From an uncultured Trueperaceae bacterium (GTDB lineage Bacteria > Deinococcota > Deinococci > Deinococcales > Trueperaceae), in the NCBI GenBank assembly GCA_937873495.1, contig CALMXZ010000010.1:186001-250000 (forward strand): a DNA stretch of 64,000 nt, written 5' to 3'. Shown one piece after another: positions 24,489 to 33,479 of this stretch. How positions within the stretch are numbered: position 1 is the stretch's first letter; each line of letters begins with the position of its first letter. Position numbers and translations under genes: made by a program. Under the pieces are notes generated by a model that had not been told where the DNA came from, did no database searches, and was given only the letters and a program-made list of their open reading frames with translations.

Positions 24489-25207
24489 TCGTCCGCTCCC
24501 CCCAGGTACGCCTCGACGACGCGCGGGTCGTTCATGACCTGCTCGGGCGCCCCGTGCGCGATCTTCTCGCCGAACGCCAGCACGATGACTTCCTCGCACA
24601 GCTCGGTTACCGCCTGCATGATGTGCTCCACCATGACGATGGCGATGCCGGAGTCGGCGAGCGAGCGCACGAAGCCGATCATCTCCTTGAGCGCCGGCGG
24701 GTTGAGACCGGCCATCAGTTCGTCGAGGAACAGGACGCGCGGCTGCACGGCCAACGCCTTGGCGAGCTCGAGGCGCCGCCGTCTGGCCAGGTTGAGGTCG
24801 CTCGACGGTTGAACGGCCCGGTCGCTCAGGCCCACGAGCTCGAGGGCGTGCATGGCGGCGGCCTCGGCCTCAGAGCGAGTGGCGTGGCGGAGGAAGGCCG
24901 GGATGAGCACGTTCTCCAACACTGTGAGGCCCTCGAAGGGGCGCTCGATCTGGAACGTGCGGCCCATGCCGCGGCGCGCCCGCGCGTAGGGCGGCAGGCG
25001 CTCGACGTTCACGTCGAAGAGCTTCACCGTCCCCCGCTTGGTCCTGGCGTAGCCGGTCAGCGCGTTGAACAGCGTCGACTTGCCTGCCCCGTTCGGACCG
25101 ATGAGGCCGACGATCTGCCCGGTGTCGAGCGCGAGCGACACGTCGTTGACGGCGACGAGGCCGCCGAACTGGACCGTGATGCGCTCAGCTTCCAGCGCTC
25201 TTGGCAT
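24485..25207 (-). CDS. livG: LIV-type ABC transporter ATP-binding protein (LivG), cluster 1
   Basis: A 240-residue ATPase with Walker A GPNGAGKST near residue 37 and Walker B VLFLDELMAGLNP near 157. The LivG-specific segment GRTFQIERPFEGLTVLENV is present. The usual LSGG signature region reads NLARRRRLELAKAL, as is common in this subfamily where it is weakly kept. It overlaps the upstream permease gene by 23 bases and livF by 4. Confidence 0.93.
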   Translation of the reverse strand: MPRALEAERITVQFGGLVAVNDVSLALDTGQIVGLIGPNGAGKSTLFNALTGYARTKRGTVKLFDVNVERLPPYARARRGMGRTFQIERPFEGLTVLENVLIPAFLRHATRSEAEAAAMHALELVGLSDRAVQPSSDLNLARRRRLELAKALAVQPRVLFLDELMAGLNPPALKEMIGFVRSLADSGIAIVMVEHIMQAVTELCEEVIVLAFGEKIAHGAPEQVMNDPRVVEAYLGGADE

Positions 25208-26165
25208 ACCGCCTCCTCACCGCGCGCCTGCGCTGCTCGCCCATGAGGCCGCGCGGTACGAAGAGCACGACGACCACGATGAGCAGGCCGTAGATGAGCA
25301 GGTTGGCCTCCGCGAACGCGTTGCGGAACAGCTCGCCGGCCAGCGTGAGCATGGCGGCGCCGATGAGCGGGCCGAAGAGCGTGCCGCGCCCACCGATGAT
25401 GGCGACCAACGCGATGCGCACGCTCAAGTGCAGCTCGAACAGCGGCTGCGGTTGCAAGGCGGAGAGGAAGATGCCGTAGATGCAGCCGCCGAGGGCCGTC
25501 AGCGCCGCCGATAGCATGAAGGCGAGCGACTTCACCGAGACGGGGTTGATGCCCGCCGCTTGGGCGGAGGCCTCGTCCTCGCGCACCGCCCGCATCTGGT
25601 AGCCGAGTTTGCCGCGCGTGACGAGGAGCGTGACGGCGAGGACGAGCAGCAGGTAGCCGAGGGCCAGCCAGAACTCGGTGCGGCGGCTGAACAGGTCGAG
25701 GCCGAACGGCTTGTCGAGGTCGAAGATGAAGAGGCCGATGGCGCCGCCGGTCAGCTTGCGCTCGTTGATAGCGACCAACCGCAGGATCTCTGCGACGGCG
25801 ATGCTCGATAGGACGAAGTACGACCCGCGCAGGCCGAACGTGATGCGCCCCCACAGGAACGCGAGGACGGCCGCCAGCGCCATGGCGAGGAGCATGCTCC
25901 ACCACGGCGCCAGGCCGTACTTCGTGGCCGTGACGCCGACGACGTAGGCGCCCAAGCCGACGAACGCGGCGTGGCCGAGGCTCGTCTGGCCGGTCCAGCC
26001 GCCGAGCAGGTCCCAGGCGCTCGCCCAGCCGGCGAGCAGGAGGAGGCCGATGCCGAGGGAGAGGGAGGAGGGGAAGGCGACGTACCAGGCGGCGCCTGCC
26101 GCGGCCACGCCGGCCAACCCAAGCCACGGCGCCACGCCGCGCTCGAGCCACGGCTTCGCGGTCAT
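25185..26165 (-). CDS. livM: LIV-type ABC transporter permease (LivM), cluster 1
   Basis: A 326-residue permease with about nine membrane segments. The LivM motif GQTSLGHAAFVGLGAY is near residue 58 and the ATPase-contact loop GYQMRAVREDEASAQAAGIN near 189. The ATG overlaps the livH stop (ATGA). The protein ends with a basic stretch RRRAVRRRY. Confidence 0.93.
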   Translation of the reverse strand: MTAKPWLERGVAPWLGLAGVAAAGAAWYVAFPSSLSLGIGLLLLAGWASAWDLLGGWTGQTSLGHAAFVGLGAYVVGVTATKYGLAPWWSMLLAMALAAVLAFLWGRITFGLRGSYFVLSSIAVAEILRLVAINERKLTGGAIGLFIFDLDKPFGLDLFSRRTEFWLALGYLLLVLAVTLLVTRGKLGYQMRAVREDEASAQAAGINPVSVKSLAFMLSAALTALGGCIYGIFLSALQPQPLFELHLSVRIALVAIIGGRGTLFGPLIGAAMLTLAGELFRNAFAEANLLIYGLLIVVVVLFVPRGLMGEQRRRAVRRRYAKSAGS

Positions 26166-27049
26166 ACGCGCCTCACCGTGCGCCCGAAGAGCCCTTCGGG
26201 CCTGAGCAGCAGGATGAGGAGGAAGGCGAAGAGGCCGTAGGCGTCGCGATAGCCGGAGGACAGGTACGACGCGCCGAGGAACTCGACGACCCCGAGCAGC
26301 AGCCCGCCCCCGATGGCGCCCGGTACGCTGCCGAGGCCGCCGAGCACGGTGACGACGAACGCCTTGAGCGTGTAGCTGGAGCCGACGGTCGGCACGGCGA
26401 AGAGGAGCGGCGCGAGGATGACGCCCGCGCACATGGCGAGGGCCATGCCGAGCCCGAAGACGAGGGCGTGGATGCGCGGCGTGTTGATGCCGACGAGCTC
26501 GGCGCCGAGGCGGTTCTGCGCCGTCGCCCGCACCGCCCGCCCGATCTCGGTGCGCGTCAGGATGAGCCACAGGCCGACGATCACGACGAGTGTGATGGCG
26601 CCGGCTATCAGCTGCGCCACCGGCAGCCGCACTCCGGCCACCGTCATGGTGGCGGTGGCATATGGCAGGTAGATCGACTTCGGCTCGGCGCCGAAGACGA
26701 GGAACAGGACGTTGGAGATGACGAGCGCCAGGCCGAGCGTCGCCAGCAGCGTGCTGTCGGCCGGCGCGTCGATCAAGCGGTGCAAGACGACGCGTTGCAA
26801 CGCGGCGCCTAGGACGAAGCCCACCGGCGCCGCCACGAGCAACGCGACGTACGGATCCATGCCGAGGCGCTGGAAGAGCACGATGGCCGTGTACATCCCG
26901 ACGGCGACGAACTCGCCGTGCGCGAAGTTGATGATGCGCATGACCCCGAAGATGAGCGACAACCCGACGCCGATGAGGGCGTAGATGCCGCCTATCAGGA
27001 GGCCGCCGCTGAGGTTCTGAAGGAGCGGAGCCAGCCACTCCATGGTCAC
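26162..27049 (-). CDS. livH: LIV-type ABC transporter permease (LivH), cluster 1
   Basis: A 295-residue permease with the LivH motifs MRIINFAHGEFVAVGMY near residue 36 and RAVRATAQNRLGAELVGIN near 180, and the terminal RPEGLFGR. The start is taken at GTG 27049; an ATG two codons later is equally possible. It lies 38 bases after the binding-protein gene. Confidence 0.92.
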   Translation of the reverse strand: MTMEWLAPLLQNLSGGLLIGGIYALIGVGLSLIFGVMRIINFAHGEFVAVGMYTAIVLFQRLGMDPYVALLVAAPVGFVLGAALQRVVLHRLIDAPADSTLLATLGLALVISNVLFLVFGAEPKSIYLPYATATMTVAGVRLPVAQLIAGAITLVVIVGLWLILTRTEIGRAVRATAQNRLGAELVGINTPRIHALVFGLGMALAMCAGVILAPLLFAVPTVGSSYTLKAFVVTVLGGLGSVPGAIGGGLLLGVVEFLGASYLSSGYRDAYGLFAFLLILLLRPEGLFGRTVRRV

Positions 27050-27087
27050 CGGCTCCGCTCTAGGGCGACGTGAGGCAAGCTAGCGCG

Positions 27088-28287
27088 TCAGCGCGCGTTC
27101 CATGCCGGGGTCTCGAGCAGGTCCCCCACGACCTGGCCGTTGACGTACACCGTGACGAAGTCGCCGTTGACGACCTGTTCGGCCACGGCGGGCAGAGGCG
27201 CCTGGTTCTGGTAGCCCTGGTAGTCCTCGAACCGGATGGGGCCGTAGACCGTGTCGGGCATGTTCGTGGCGAGGAGCGCGGCGCGCACGTCGGCTGGCGA
27301 GAAGGAGGCGGCGCGCTTCAGCACGTCGACGGCCGTGATGACCGCGGCGTACGCCTGGGCGGCGTGGTACGAGGGCGTGCGGCCGAGGATGGCGCTCAAG
27401 CGGGCGTTGAGGTCCTGCGCGCCCGGGTACGGCACGTCCTTGGTCCACATCGTGGCCGTGAACACGTAGTCGGCGGACGGGCCGGAGCCCTCGATGAAGC
27501 CGGGGAGCGCGAAGCCGGCCGCGCCGCCAGCGAACACCTTGGCATCGAGGCCGACCTCCTGCACCTGGCGCATGAGGGCGACGGAGTCCGCTGCGTACGA
27601 CACCATGAACAGGATGTCCGGGTTCAAGGTCTTGAAGCGGTTGAGGATGGGCCTGAAGTCGGCGCCGGCCTGGTCGTAGTCCTGCCGCTGGAGCACCGTG
27701 TAGCCGCGTTCGGCGGCGATCAGGTCGACCGCGTCGGCCACCGCGCTCTCGAACGCGCCGTTGCCGTGCACCGTGACGACGGTCTTGAGGGTCCCGGCGC
27801 CGCGCTCGGCGTTGATGGCGTCGAAGACGTCGAACAACACCTGGGCGTAGGCGTAGGACGGCTGGTTGATGCGGAAGATCCATTCGGAGCCTGGCCGCGT
27901 GATGGCGTCGTCAGAGGAGGTGAACACGAGGAACGGTCGCTGCTGGCGCGTGAAGTACTGGGCCAGCGGGTTGGTGATGCCGGAGGAGTAGGCTCCCATC
28001 ACGAGCGGCAGGCCCTGGTTGACGAGCTTCTCGCCGGCCGTGAGCGCGGCGTTAACTTCCGAGATGTCGTCCTCGAACACGACCTCGACGGCGGCGCCGT
28101 TGACCCCGCCGGCGGCGTTCACGTCCTCCAGGGCGGCCTGGATGCCGGCCTTGTGCTGCTCGCCGAACTCGGCGAACCGGCCCGTGAGGCTCGTTATGAC
28201 GCCGATCTTGACGGTGTCCTGGGCGCTCGCCATGGCGGTCACCAACGCCAGGCAGGCTACGGATAGAGCAACGAGGACTCGCTTCAT
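27088..28287 (-). CDS. LIV-type ABC substrate-binding protein, cluster 1
   Basis: A 399-residue type I periplasmic binding protein with a signal peptide (MKRVLVALSVACLALVTAMASAQ region, cleavage near residue 23) and the family opening VKIGVITSLTGRFAEFGEQ. GGAGGA just before the ATG supports this start over a longer frame. It has no lipobox, in keeping with the other binding proteins here. First gene of the cluster; the ligand is an amino acid, amide or aromatic acid, not resolvable from sequence alone. Confidence 0.92.
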   Translation of the reverse strand: MKRVLVALSVACLALVTAMASAQDTVKIGVITSLTGRFAEFGEQHKAGIQAALEDVNAAGGVNGAAVEVVFEDDISEVNAALTAGEKLVNQGLPLVMGAYSSGITNPLAQYFTRQQRPFLVFTSSDDAITRPGSEWIFRINQPSYAYAQVLFDVFDAINAERGAGTLKTVVTVHGNGAFESAVADAVDLIAAERGYTVLQRQDYDQAGADFRPILNRFKTLNPDILFMVSYAADSVALMRQVQEVGLDAKVFAGGAAGFALPGFIEGSGPSADYVFTATMWTKDVPYPGAQDLNARLSAILGRTPSYHAAQAYAAVITAVDVLKRAASFSPADVRAALLATNMPDTVYGPIRFEDYQGYQNQAPLPAVAEQVVNGDFVTVYVNGQVVGDLLETPAWNAR

Positions 28288-28582
28288 GCTTCCTCCAGTG
28301 GTGCGGCAGATTGTTTGTCGTCCTAAGTTAGCAGCCGAGCGCGTCCCTGATAAGGGCCAGGGTGACGGAGGGCCGTACACACGTCGTGGCGCACGGGCGC
28401 GGTGGACCGCCCACGCCCGGGTGTAGACTGCTCATCCATCTCCGGGACGGGATGTAACGCGCATTGTCGATAGTCATCTGTTCGCCGAAGCCCATGACCC
28501 GCTCGACCGAGCCGTCGGGTGAGCTCCGAAGAGCGCCGCGCCGCGCGCTGAGCGGGCCGGGCGTCGCGCCGGGGAGGTCGGC
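28288..28582. other. intergenic region between divergent genes
   Basis: It must hold the promoters of the binding-protein gene (minus) and of the phosphate symporter-like gene (plus). I see a short GGGCG...CGCCC hairpin near 28410 but no convincing promoter boxes and no gene. Confidence 0.5.
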
Positions 28583-30166
28583 GTGCTGCTGACGATGCTC
28601 GGCGGCCTCGCGCTGCTGCTTACCGGCACCTACCGGATCTCCTCCGCTCTGCAGGAGGCCATCGGGCCGGCGTCGCGCCGCTGGCTGGCGTTGGCGACCA
28701 AGTCGCCGGTGCTGGCGCTGCTGACCGGCACGGCCGTTGCCGCGGCCACCCAGAGCGGCACGTCCATCTCCGTCACCATCCTCAGCCTGCTCGGCAACGG
28801 CTTCGTGGCGGTGCGCGAGGGCATCGTGATGCTCCTAGGCGCCAAGCTCGGCGCCACGCTCGCCATGCAGCTGGCCGCGTTCCACCTCTCCGACTACGCC
28901 CTGCCCATGATCGGCGTCGGCTACGTCCTCTCCCTGTGGCGCAGGGGCAAGCCCCTCGGCGAGTTCGTGCTCGGGGCCGGCCTGCTCTTCTTCGGCCTCG
29001 AACTCACGGTCCAGTCCGTCTCCGGCTTGAGTTCGAGCGAGGTCTTCAACGTCCTGATCCAGGCCGCCGAACAGCAGCCGTTGGCGGTGCTCACCATCGG
29101 CGGCGCGCTCGGCACCATGCTCTCCAGCTCCAACGCGGCCACGGCCGTGGCGCTTGGCCTGCACGTCGCCGGGGCGGTGTCGCTCGAGACGGCGCTCGTC
29201 CTCGTGGTCGGCGGGAACGCCGGCGCGGGCGTGCTGCCGCTCATGGTCTCGCGCAGCTTCGACTCGAACGCCCAACGCGCGGGCCTCATGCAGATGCTCG
29301 TGCTCGTGTTCGGCGCCATGACGATCGTGCTGTTCCGTGAACCGGCCACGCAGCTCCTCCAGTCCATCGGCGGCGGCGGCGCCCGCGAGGTCGCCAACGC
29401 CCACACCTTCTTCAACCTGGCGGTGGCGATCTTCGGCACGCTCTTCTGCCGCCTGCTCGCCCCCTTGAGCGCCAAGCTCGTCCCGATGACGGAAGACGAC
29501 TCGGCGCCGAAGTACTTGCGCGCCGCCGCCGTCTCCGACCCTCAGCTCGGCCTCGCCCTGGCCAAGCGCGAGACCGTGCGCATCAGCGATCAGGTCGCCG
29601 TCATGACGGAGCGGGCCATGGAGTACTTGGCCACCGGCAGGTGGGACCCGGGCCCGATCGCCGCCAGGGAGTTGAAGGTCGACCGCCTCACCTTCAGGGT
29701 CGTCGACTACGTGGCGCGCATTCGCAGAGCCAACGGCGAGGACCCCATCTCCGAGCGCCTGCTCCTCACGGCCACCGAGTTGGAGCACATGGGCGATCAG
29801 ATCAGGCGCCTTGCCAGGCGCGAGGAGAAGTTGAAGAGCGAGGGCGTCGAGTTCAGCAAGGAGGGCCGGTCCGAGCTGACGGCCACCGGCGAGCGCGTCC
29901 TCCAGCGCATGCGCAACGCTTTCACCGCCCTGGCGACGGGCGACGAACTGATGGCGCGCGACGTCATCGCTGGGCGGCACGCTCTCGAAGAGCACATCGG
30001 GAGCATGCGCGTCGCTCACCTGGCCAGGTTGCAGGCGCAGCTCCCGGAATCGCGCGCGTCCAGTTCGCACCACCTGGAGGTCCTCACGCTGTTGCGCGAC
30101 CTCGACGCCAGCGTCACGCGCGTCGCCGGCTGGGCCGAGGAGATGGAGGAGCACGGTGGCCGTTGA
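28583..30166 (+). CDS. Na+/phosphate cotransporter family protein with PhoU-like domain
   Basis: A 527-residue protein. The N-terminal half has two inverted Na_Pi_cotrans repeats, each with its signature: AATQSGTSISVTILS near residue 54 and LSSSNAATAVAL near 180. About eight membrane segments follow this pattern. Residues ~330-520 are helical and PhoU-like (RISDQVAVMTERAMEYL, ELEHMGDQIRRLARREEKL). The GTG start has GGGGAGGT 4 bases upstream. It probably imports phosphate with Na+; family members with a PhoU tail may instead take part in phosphate homeostasis. It overlaps the next gene by 11 bases. Confidence 0.9.
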   Translation: MLLTMLGGLALLLTGTYRISSALQEAIGPASRRWLALATKSPVLALLTGTAVAAATQSGTSISVTILSLLGNGFVAVREGIVMLLGAKLGATLAMQLAAFHLSDYALPMIGVGYVLSLWRRGKPLGEFVLGAGLLFFGLELTVQSVSGLSSSEVFNVLIQAAEQQPLAVLTIGGALGTMLSSSNAATAVALGLHVAGAVSLETALVLVVGGNAGAGVLPLMVSRSFDSNAQRAGLMQMLVLVFGAMTIVLFREPATQLLQSIGGGGAREVANAHTFFNLAVAIFGTLFCRLLAPLSAKLVPMTEDDSAPKYLRAAAVSDPQLGLALAKRETVRISDQVAVMTERAMEYLATGRWDPGPIAARELKVDRLTFRVVDYVARIRRANGEDPISERLLLTATELEHMGDQIRRLARREEKLKSEGVEFSKEGRSELTATGERVLQRMRNAFTALATGDELMARDVIAGRHALEEHIGSMRVAHLARLQAQLPESRASSSHHLEVLTLLRDLDASVTRVAGWAEEMEEHGGR

Positions 30167-31406
30167 CGATGGCAGCTCGCCGCACGACCTCGAGTCCGGG
30201 CCGGTGACCTCGCGCCCCCGGCACGCTTTCTCGCTCGACCTCGGCGACGGTCTGGCGCTGAGGTTGCGCGAGCCGCACCACGCGCCCGAGTACCGGACCA
30301 TGCTCGAGGCCAACCGGGCGCACCTCGAGCGGTGGTTGCCGGTCTTCGCGCCGCTGCGCCCGGAGGACGCGGACGCGCTCACGGCCCGGTCGCTCGAGCT
30401 GTTCGCTTCAGGCGCCGGCTGGGAGGCGGACCTTTGCGAGCACGGCGAGCCCGTCGGCGTCGTGCGCCTGCATAGCCGCTCCGCTCCTGGTGGGAGCAGC
30501 GAGCTCGGTTACTGGGTCGCCGCCGCGCACGAGGGTCGCGGGCTCGTGACGCGCGCCGTCAGCGGCGTGCTGCGCTACCTCCTCGACGGCTTCGGGGTCG
30601 GCCACGTGAGCCTCGTGACGGCGACGGACAACGAGCGCTCGCGCCGGGTGGCGGAGCGGCTCGGCTTCGAGCTCGAGGCGCTCATGCGCCGGTCGTCCGT
30701 CTCGGTGGCGGGCGAGCCCGTCGACCAGGCCTGCTACGGGCTGGTGCTCGGTGAACGCGGTGGCCCCGACGGCCGTGGCGCCGGCCCGGCTGACCCGCCG
30801 GACGGAGCCCCACTCGGCCTGGCGCGGACGCGCTTCACGCTGCCGGTCGACTACGAGCTGGAGTTGGTCGTGCTGGAGCGCGAGGACGTGGCCAGGCTTA
30901 GCGACCTGGCTCAGCGCAACGCTCGGCAGTTGCAGCAGTGGATGCCTTGGGCCGCTGACCTCTCGCACGAGGCGCTCCTTGGCTTCGTCACGGGCCGCGC
31001 GTTGCCGGCCATCGCAGCCGGCAACGGCTTCGAGGTCGGCATGCTCGAGCGCGGGGGGCTCGTCGGCATGGTGGGCGTGCACCACGTCGCCAAGGACCTG
31101 CGCCGCGGAGAGATCGGCTACTGGTTGGACGCGGAGCGCTACGGCAACGGCATCGTGACCAGGTGCGTGACCGCCGTCCTGGCGCGGTGCTTCGAGTCAC
31201 CCGCCTGCGGCGGCCGGCCGTTCGAGCGCATCGAGATCAGGGCCGACGTCGACAACCTACGCAGCCGCGCCGTCGCCGAACGGCTTGGCTTCGAGTTCGA
31301 GGGGGTGCTGCGCCGCTTCATCCTCAACGGGGGCGCCCACCGCGACGCCGCGGTCTACAGCCTGCTGCGCGACGAATGGGTCGCGAAGCACCCGCCCGAC
31401 GCGTAG
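30156..31406 (+). CDS. double GNAT-domain (RimJ/RimL-like) acetyltransferase
   Basis: A 416-residue protein holding two complete GNAT domains, about residues 24-205 and 225-412, joined by a Pro/Gly-rich linker. Each has the RimJ/RimL pattern: SELGYWVAAAHEGRGLVTRAV in the first and GEIGYWLDAERYGNGIVTRCV in the second, then a copy of N.RSR.VAERLGFE. The usual Q/RxxGxG/A acyl-CoA loop is EGRGLV and YGNGIV. GTG start behind GGAGATGGAGGAG, overlapping the previous gene. The acceptor is unknown; the convergent racemase suggests an amino acid substrate as one possibility. Confidence 0.88.
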   Translation: MAVDDGSSPHDLESGPVTSRPRHAFSLDLGDGLALRLREPHHAPEYRTMLEANRAHLERWLPVFAPLRPEDADALTARSLELFASGAGWEADLCEHGEPVGVVRLHSRSAPGGSSELGYWVAAAHEGRGLVTRAVSGVLRYLLDGFGVGHVSLVTATDNERSRRVAERLGFELEALMRRSSVSVAGEPVDQACYGLVLGERGGPDGRGAGPADPPDGAPLGLARTRFTLPVDYELELVVLEREDVARLSDLAQRNARQLQQWMPWAADLSHEALLGFVTGRALPAIAAGNGFEVGMLERGGLVGMVGVHHVAKDLRRGEIGYWLDAERYGNGIVTRCVTAVLARCFESPACGGRPFERIEIRADVDNLRSRAVAERLGFEFEGVLRRFILNGGAHRDAAVYSLLRDEWVAKHPPDA

Positions 31407-31424
31407 GCCGGGTCGCGAGCCCGC

Positions 31425-32531
31425 TCAGCCCTGCAACGTCTGGCGGCGCGTCGTGATGCGCTCCACGAGGTCGCGCTTCAGCGTCACGCCGGTGCCGGGT
31501 CCGGTCGGCAGGGTTTGGACGCCGTTCTCGGCCTCCAGCGGCTCCTGCACGATGTCCTCGTTCCAGTAGCGGCTCGCGCTCGAGGTGTCGCCGGGTAGGG
31601 TGAAGTTGTCGAGCGTGCTGATGTGCAGGCAGTGCGCCCTGCCCACGCCGCTCTCCAACATGCCGCCGCACCAGACGGGCGCGCCGAACGACTTGGCGAC
31701 GTCGTGCACCATGCGCGCCGCCAAGTGGCCGCGCACGCGGCCGGTCTTGATGTTGATGACGCGGCCGGCCCCGATGGCCAGCCCCTTGCGCGCGTCGTCG
31801 GGCGAGTGGACGCTCTCGTCGAGGCAGATGGCCGTGTCGAGTTGCGACTGCAGCTCGGCGTGGTCGATCAGGTCGTCGAAGGCGAGGGGTTGTTCGATGT
31901 AGGTCAGGTCGAACTCGTCGAGTTCCCGGAGGCGCGGCGCGTCGTTCAGGCGGTAGGCGCTGTTGGCGTCGACGGTGAGCTCGATGGCGGGCAGCGCGGC
32001 GCGCACGGCGGCGACCGGTTGGACGTCCCAGCCCGGCTGGATCTTGAGCTTGATCCGTCGGTAGCCGAGGGCGGCGTTATGCGTCGCCAGCTCGACCGTC
32101 TCCTCGACGCTGTCCTGGATGCCGAGCGAGATGCCGACGGGGATGGGGCGCGCCCTCCCGCCGATGAGCTGCCAGAGCGGCACGCCGAGGGCGCGCGCCT
32201 GCAGGTCCCAGAACGCCATCTCGACGGCCGCGACCGCCATGTTGTGCCCGCGGATGTAGCGGAGCTCGTGCAGGAGCTCGGCGGCCGAGGCGAAGCTCTT
32301 GCCGACCACGTTGGGCGCGACGAACTGCTCGATCACGTGCCAGGCGGTGTCCACCGTCTCGTACGAGTAACCGGGGAACTCACCCGCCGTGCACTCCGAC
32401 ATGCCCTCGAGGCCGCCGGAGAAGACGGACACCAGCAGCACGCGCCTGTCCTGCTCCACGCCGAACGACGTGCGGAAAGGGAACTTGAGGCGCATGGCGA
32501 CCTCGCGGAGTTCGATGCGGTCGATCTTCAT
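31425..32531 (-). CDS. N-acylamino-acid racemase / o-succinylbenzoate synthase family (enolase superfamily)
   Basis: A 368-residue enolase-superfamily enzyme. Catalytic residues are all visible: K-x-K in YRRIKLKI near residue 163, metal ligands D in LTVDANSAY near 190, E in TYIEQPLAF near 215, D in ICLDESVHS near 240, and the second lysine in INIKTGRVRG near 264. MRLKFPFRTSFG opens the capping domain. In Deinococcus and Geobacillus such enzymes racemise N-acyl (N-succinyl) amino acids and many also have OSBS activity. No menaquinone gene is near, so racemisation is favoured, but OSBS activity cannot be excluded. Confidence 0.88.
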   Translation of the reverse strand: MKIDRIELREVAMRLKFPFRTSFGVEQDRRVLLVSVFSGGLEGMSECTAGEFPGYSYETVDTAWHVIEQFVAPNVVGKSFASAAELLHELRYIRGHNMAVAAVEMAFWDLQARALGVPLWQLIGGRARPIPVGISLGIQDSVEETVELATHNAALGYRRIKLKIQPGWDVQPVAAVRAALPAIELTVDANSAYRLNDAPRLRELDEFDLTYIEQPLAFDDLIDHAELQSQLDTAICLDESVHSPDDARKGLAIGAGRVINIKTGRVRGHLAARMVHDVAKSFGAPVWCGGMLESGVGRAHCLHISTLDNFTLPGDTSSASRYWNEDIVQEPLEAENGVQTLPTGPGTGVTLKRDLVERITTRRQTLQG

Positions 32532-32855
32532 GGGTGGTCAACCTTCCTTATCTACTACCGGGAATAATGCCACGTACCGGCGAGCTTCTCATCCGCCTGC
32601 CGCTTAATGCATGAGGGCGAGTCGGCCGTCGTCTCCCGGCGTCTTAGACGCGCATCGTCGAGGACACCGTGGCGCGTAGACCCGCTTCGGCCCTGGCGTT
32701 GCCCCTCGTATGGGGGCGATCGGCGCCGGCCCGGGGAGCCGGCTACGATGACGGCATAGGCGGAGCGGTCCGCGCGTGTCCCATGCGATTCGAGTCAACG
32801 AGGCCGCATCGAACGTCGGCGCCGCGGCGAGACCCCTCCAGCCAGGAGGATAGCG
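32532..32855. other. intergenic region, no gene seen
   Basis: This stretch separates divergent genes. TACGAT near 32746 could be a -10 box for the DUF302 gene. GC-rich short inverted words occur (GCGCCGGCCC, GAGCCGGC), but nothing I can name. Confidence 0.45.
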
Positions 32856-33260
32856 ATGACGCAGGAAATGGGTTTCAAGGCCACCCTCCCGGGCTCCCTC
32901 GACGACGTCAGGGACCATGTCACCGGTGCGCTTGCCGCCGAGGGCTTTGGGGTGCTCACGCGCATCGACGTGGCGGCCACACTGCAGGCCAAGCTCGGCA
33001 AGGCGATGGAGCCTTACGAGATCCTCGGTGCGTGCAACCCGACTCTCGCCCATGCGGCCCTCGAAGTCGACAGGAACGTCGGCCTTCTCCTGCCATGCAA
33101 CGTGGTGCTGCGGGGCGTTGACGGCGCCGTGGAGGTCTCCATCGTCGACCCGGTGGTCATGTTCTCGGCCCTGCCGGAGAGCGCCAAGGCCCGGCTCGAG
33201 GGGGTGGCGGCGGACGCGCGCGGGCGCCTCGGCAGGGTGGCCGCCGCGCTGCGGGGTTAA
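32856..33260 (+). CDS. DUF302 domain protein
   Basis: A 134-residue protein that fits DUF302 over its whole length: the YAFKV-like opening MGFKATLPGSLDDVRDHVTGAL, the strand FGVLTRIDVAATLQAKLG, then YEILGACNPTLAHAALEVDRNVGLLLPCNVVLR. The conserved CNP motif and the PCNVVL strand are family marks. AGGAGG precedes the ATG. Its role is not established; some relatives are linked to sulphur or stress metabolism. It stands alone between intergenic regions. Confidence 0.88.
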   Translation: MTQEMGFKATLPGSLDDVRDHVTGALAAEGFGVLTRIDVAATLQAKLGKAMEPYEILGACNPTLAHAALEVDRNVGLLLPCNVVLRGVDGAVEVSIVDPVVMFSALPESAKARLEGVAADARGRLGRVAAALRG

Positions 33261-33342
33261 GCCCCGTCACCTCGGCTCCTGGATCCACATCTCGCGTCCA
33301 TGACGGCAGATGACGAGGTCAGGGTCCGCTGTGATACGGGCG

Positions 33343-33373
33343 TTGACACCTCTCCCACGACCCTGTGTATAGT
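33343..33373 (+). promoter_or_regulatory. sigma-70-like promoter of the second LIV cluster
   Basis: TTGACA at 33343-33348 and TATAGT at 33368-33373 stand 107 bases upstream of the binding-protein ATG. The spacer is 19 bases, two longer than ideal. Confidence 0.5.
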
Positions 33374-33479
33374 GCGGCGACGTACAAAGCAACGTGTGAT
33401 GGCGGCGCCTGACCGCGCGATTGGCTTGGTGGCGCGCGCCTCACGCCCACGGTCAACGCCGTGAGAGAGGACTTCAAGT

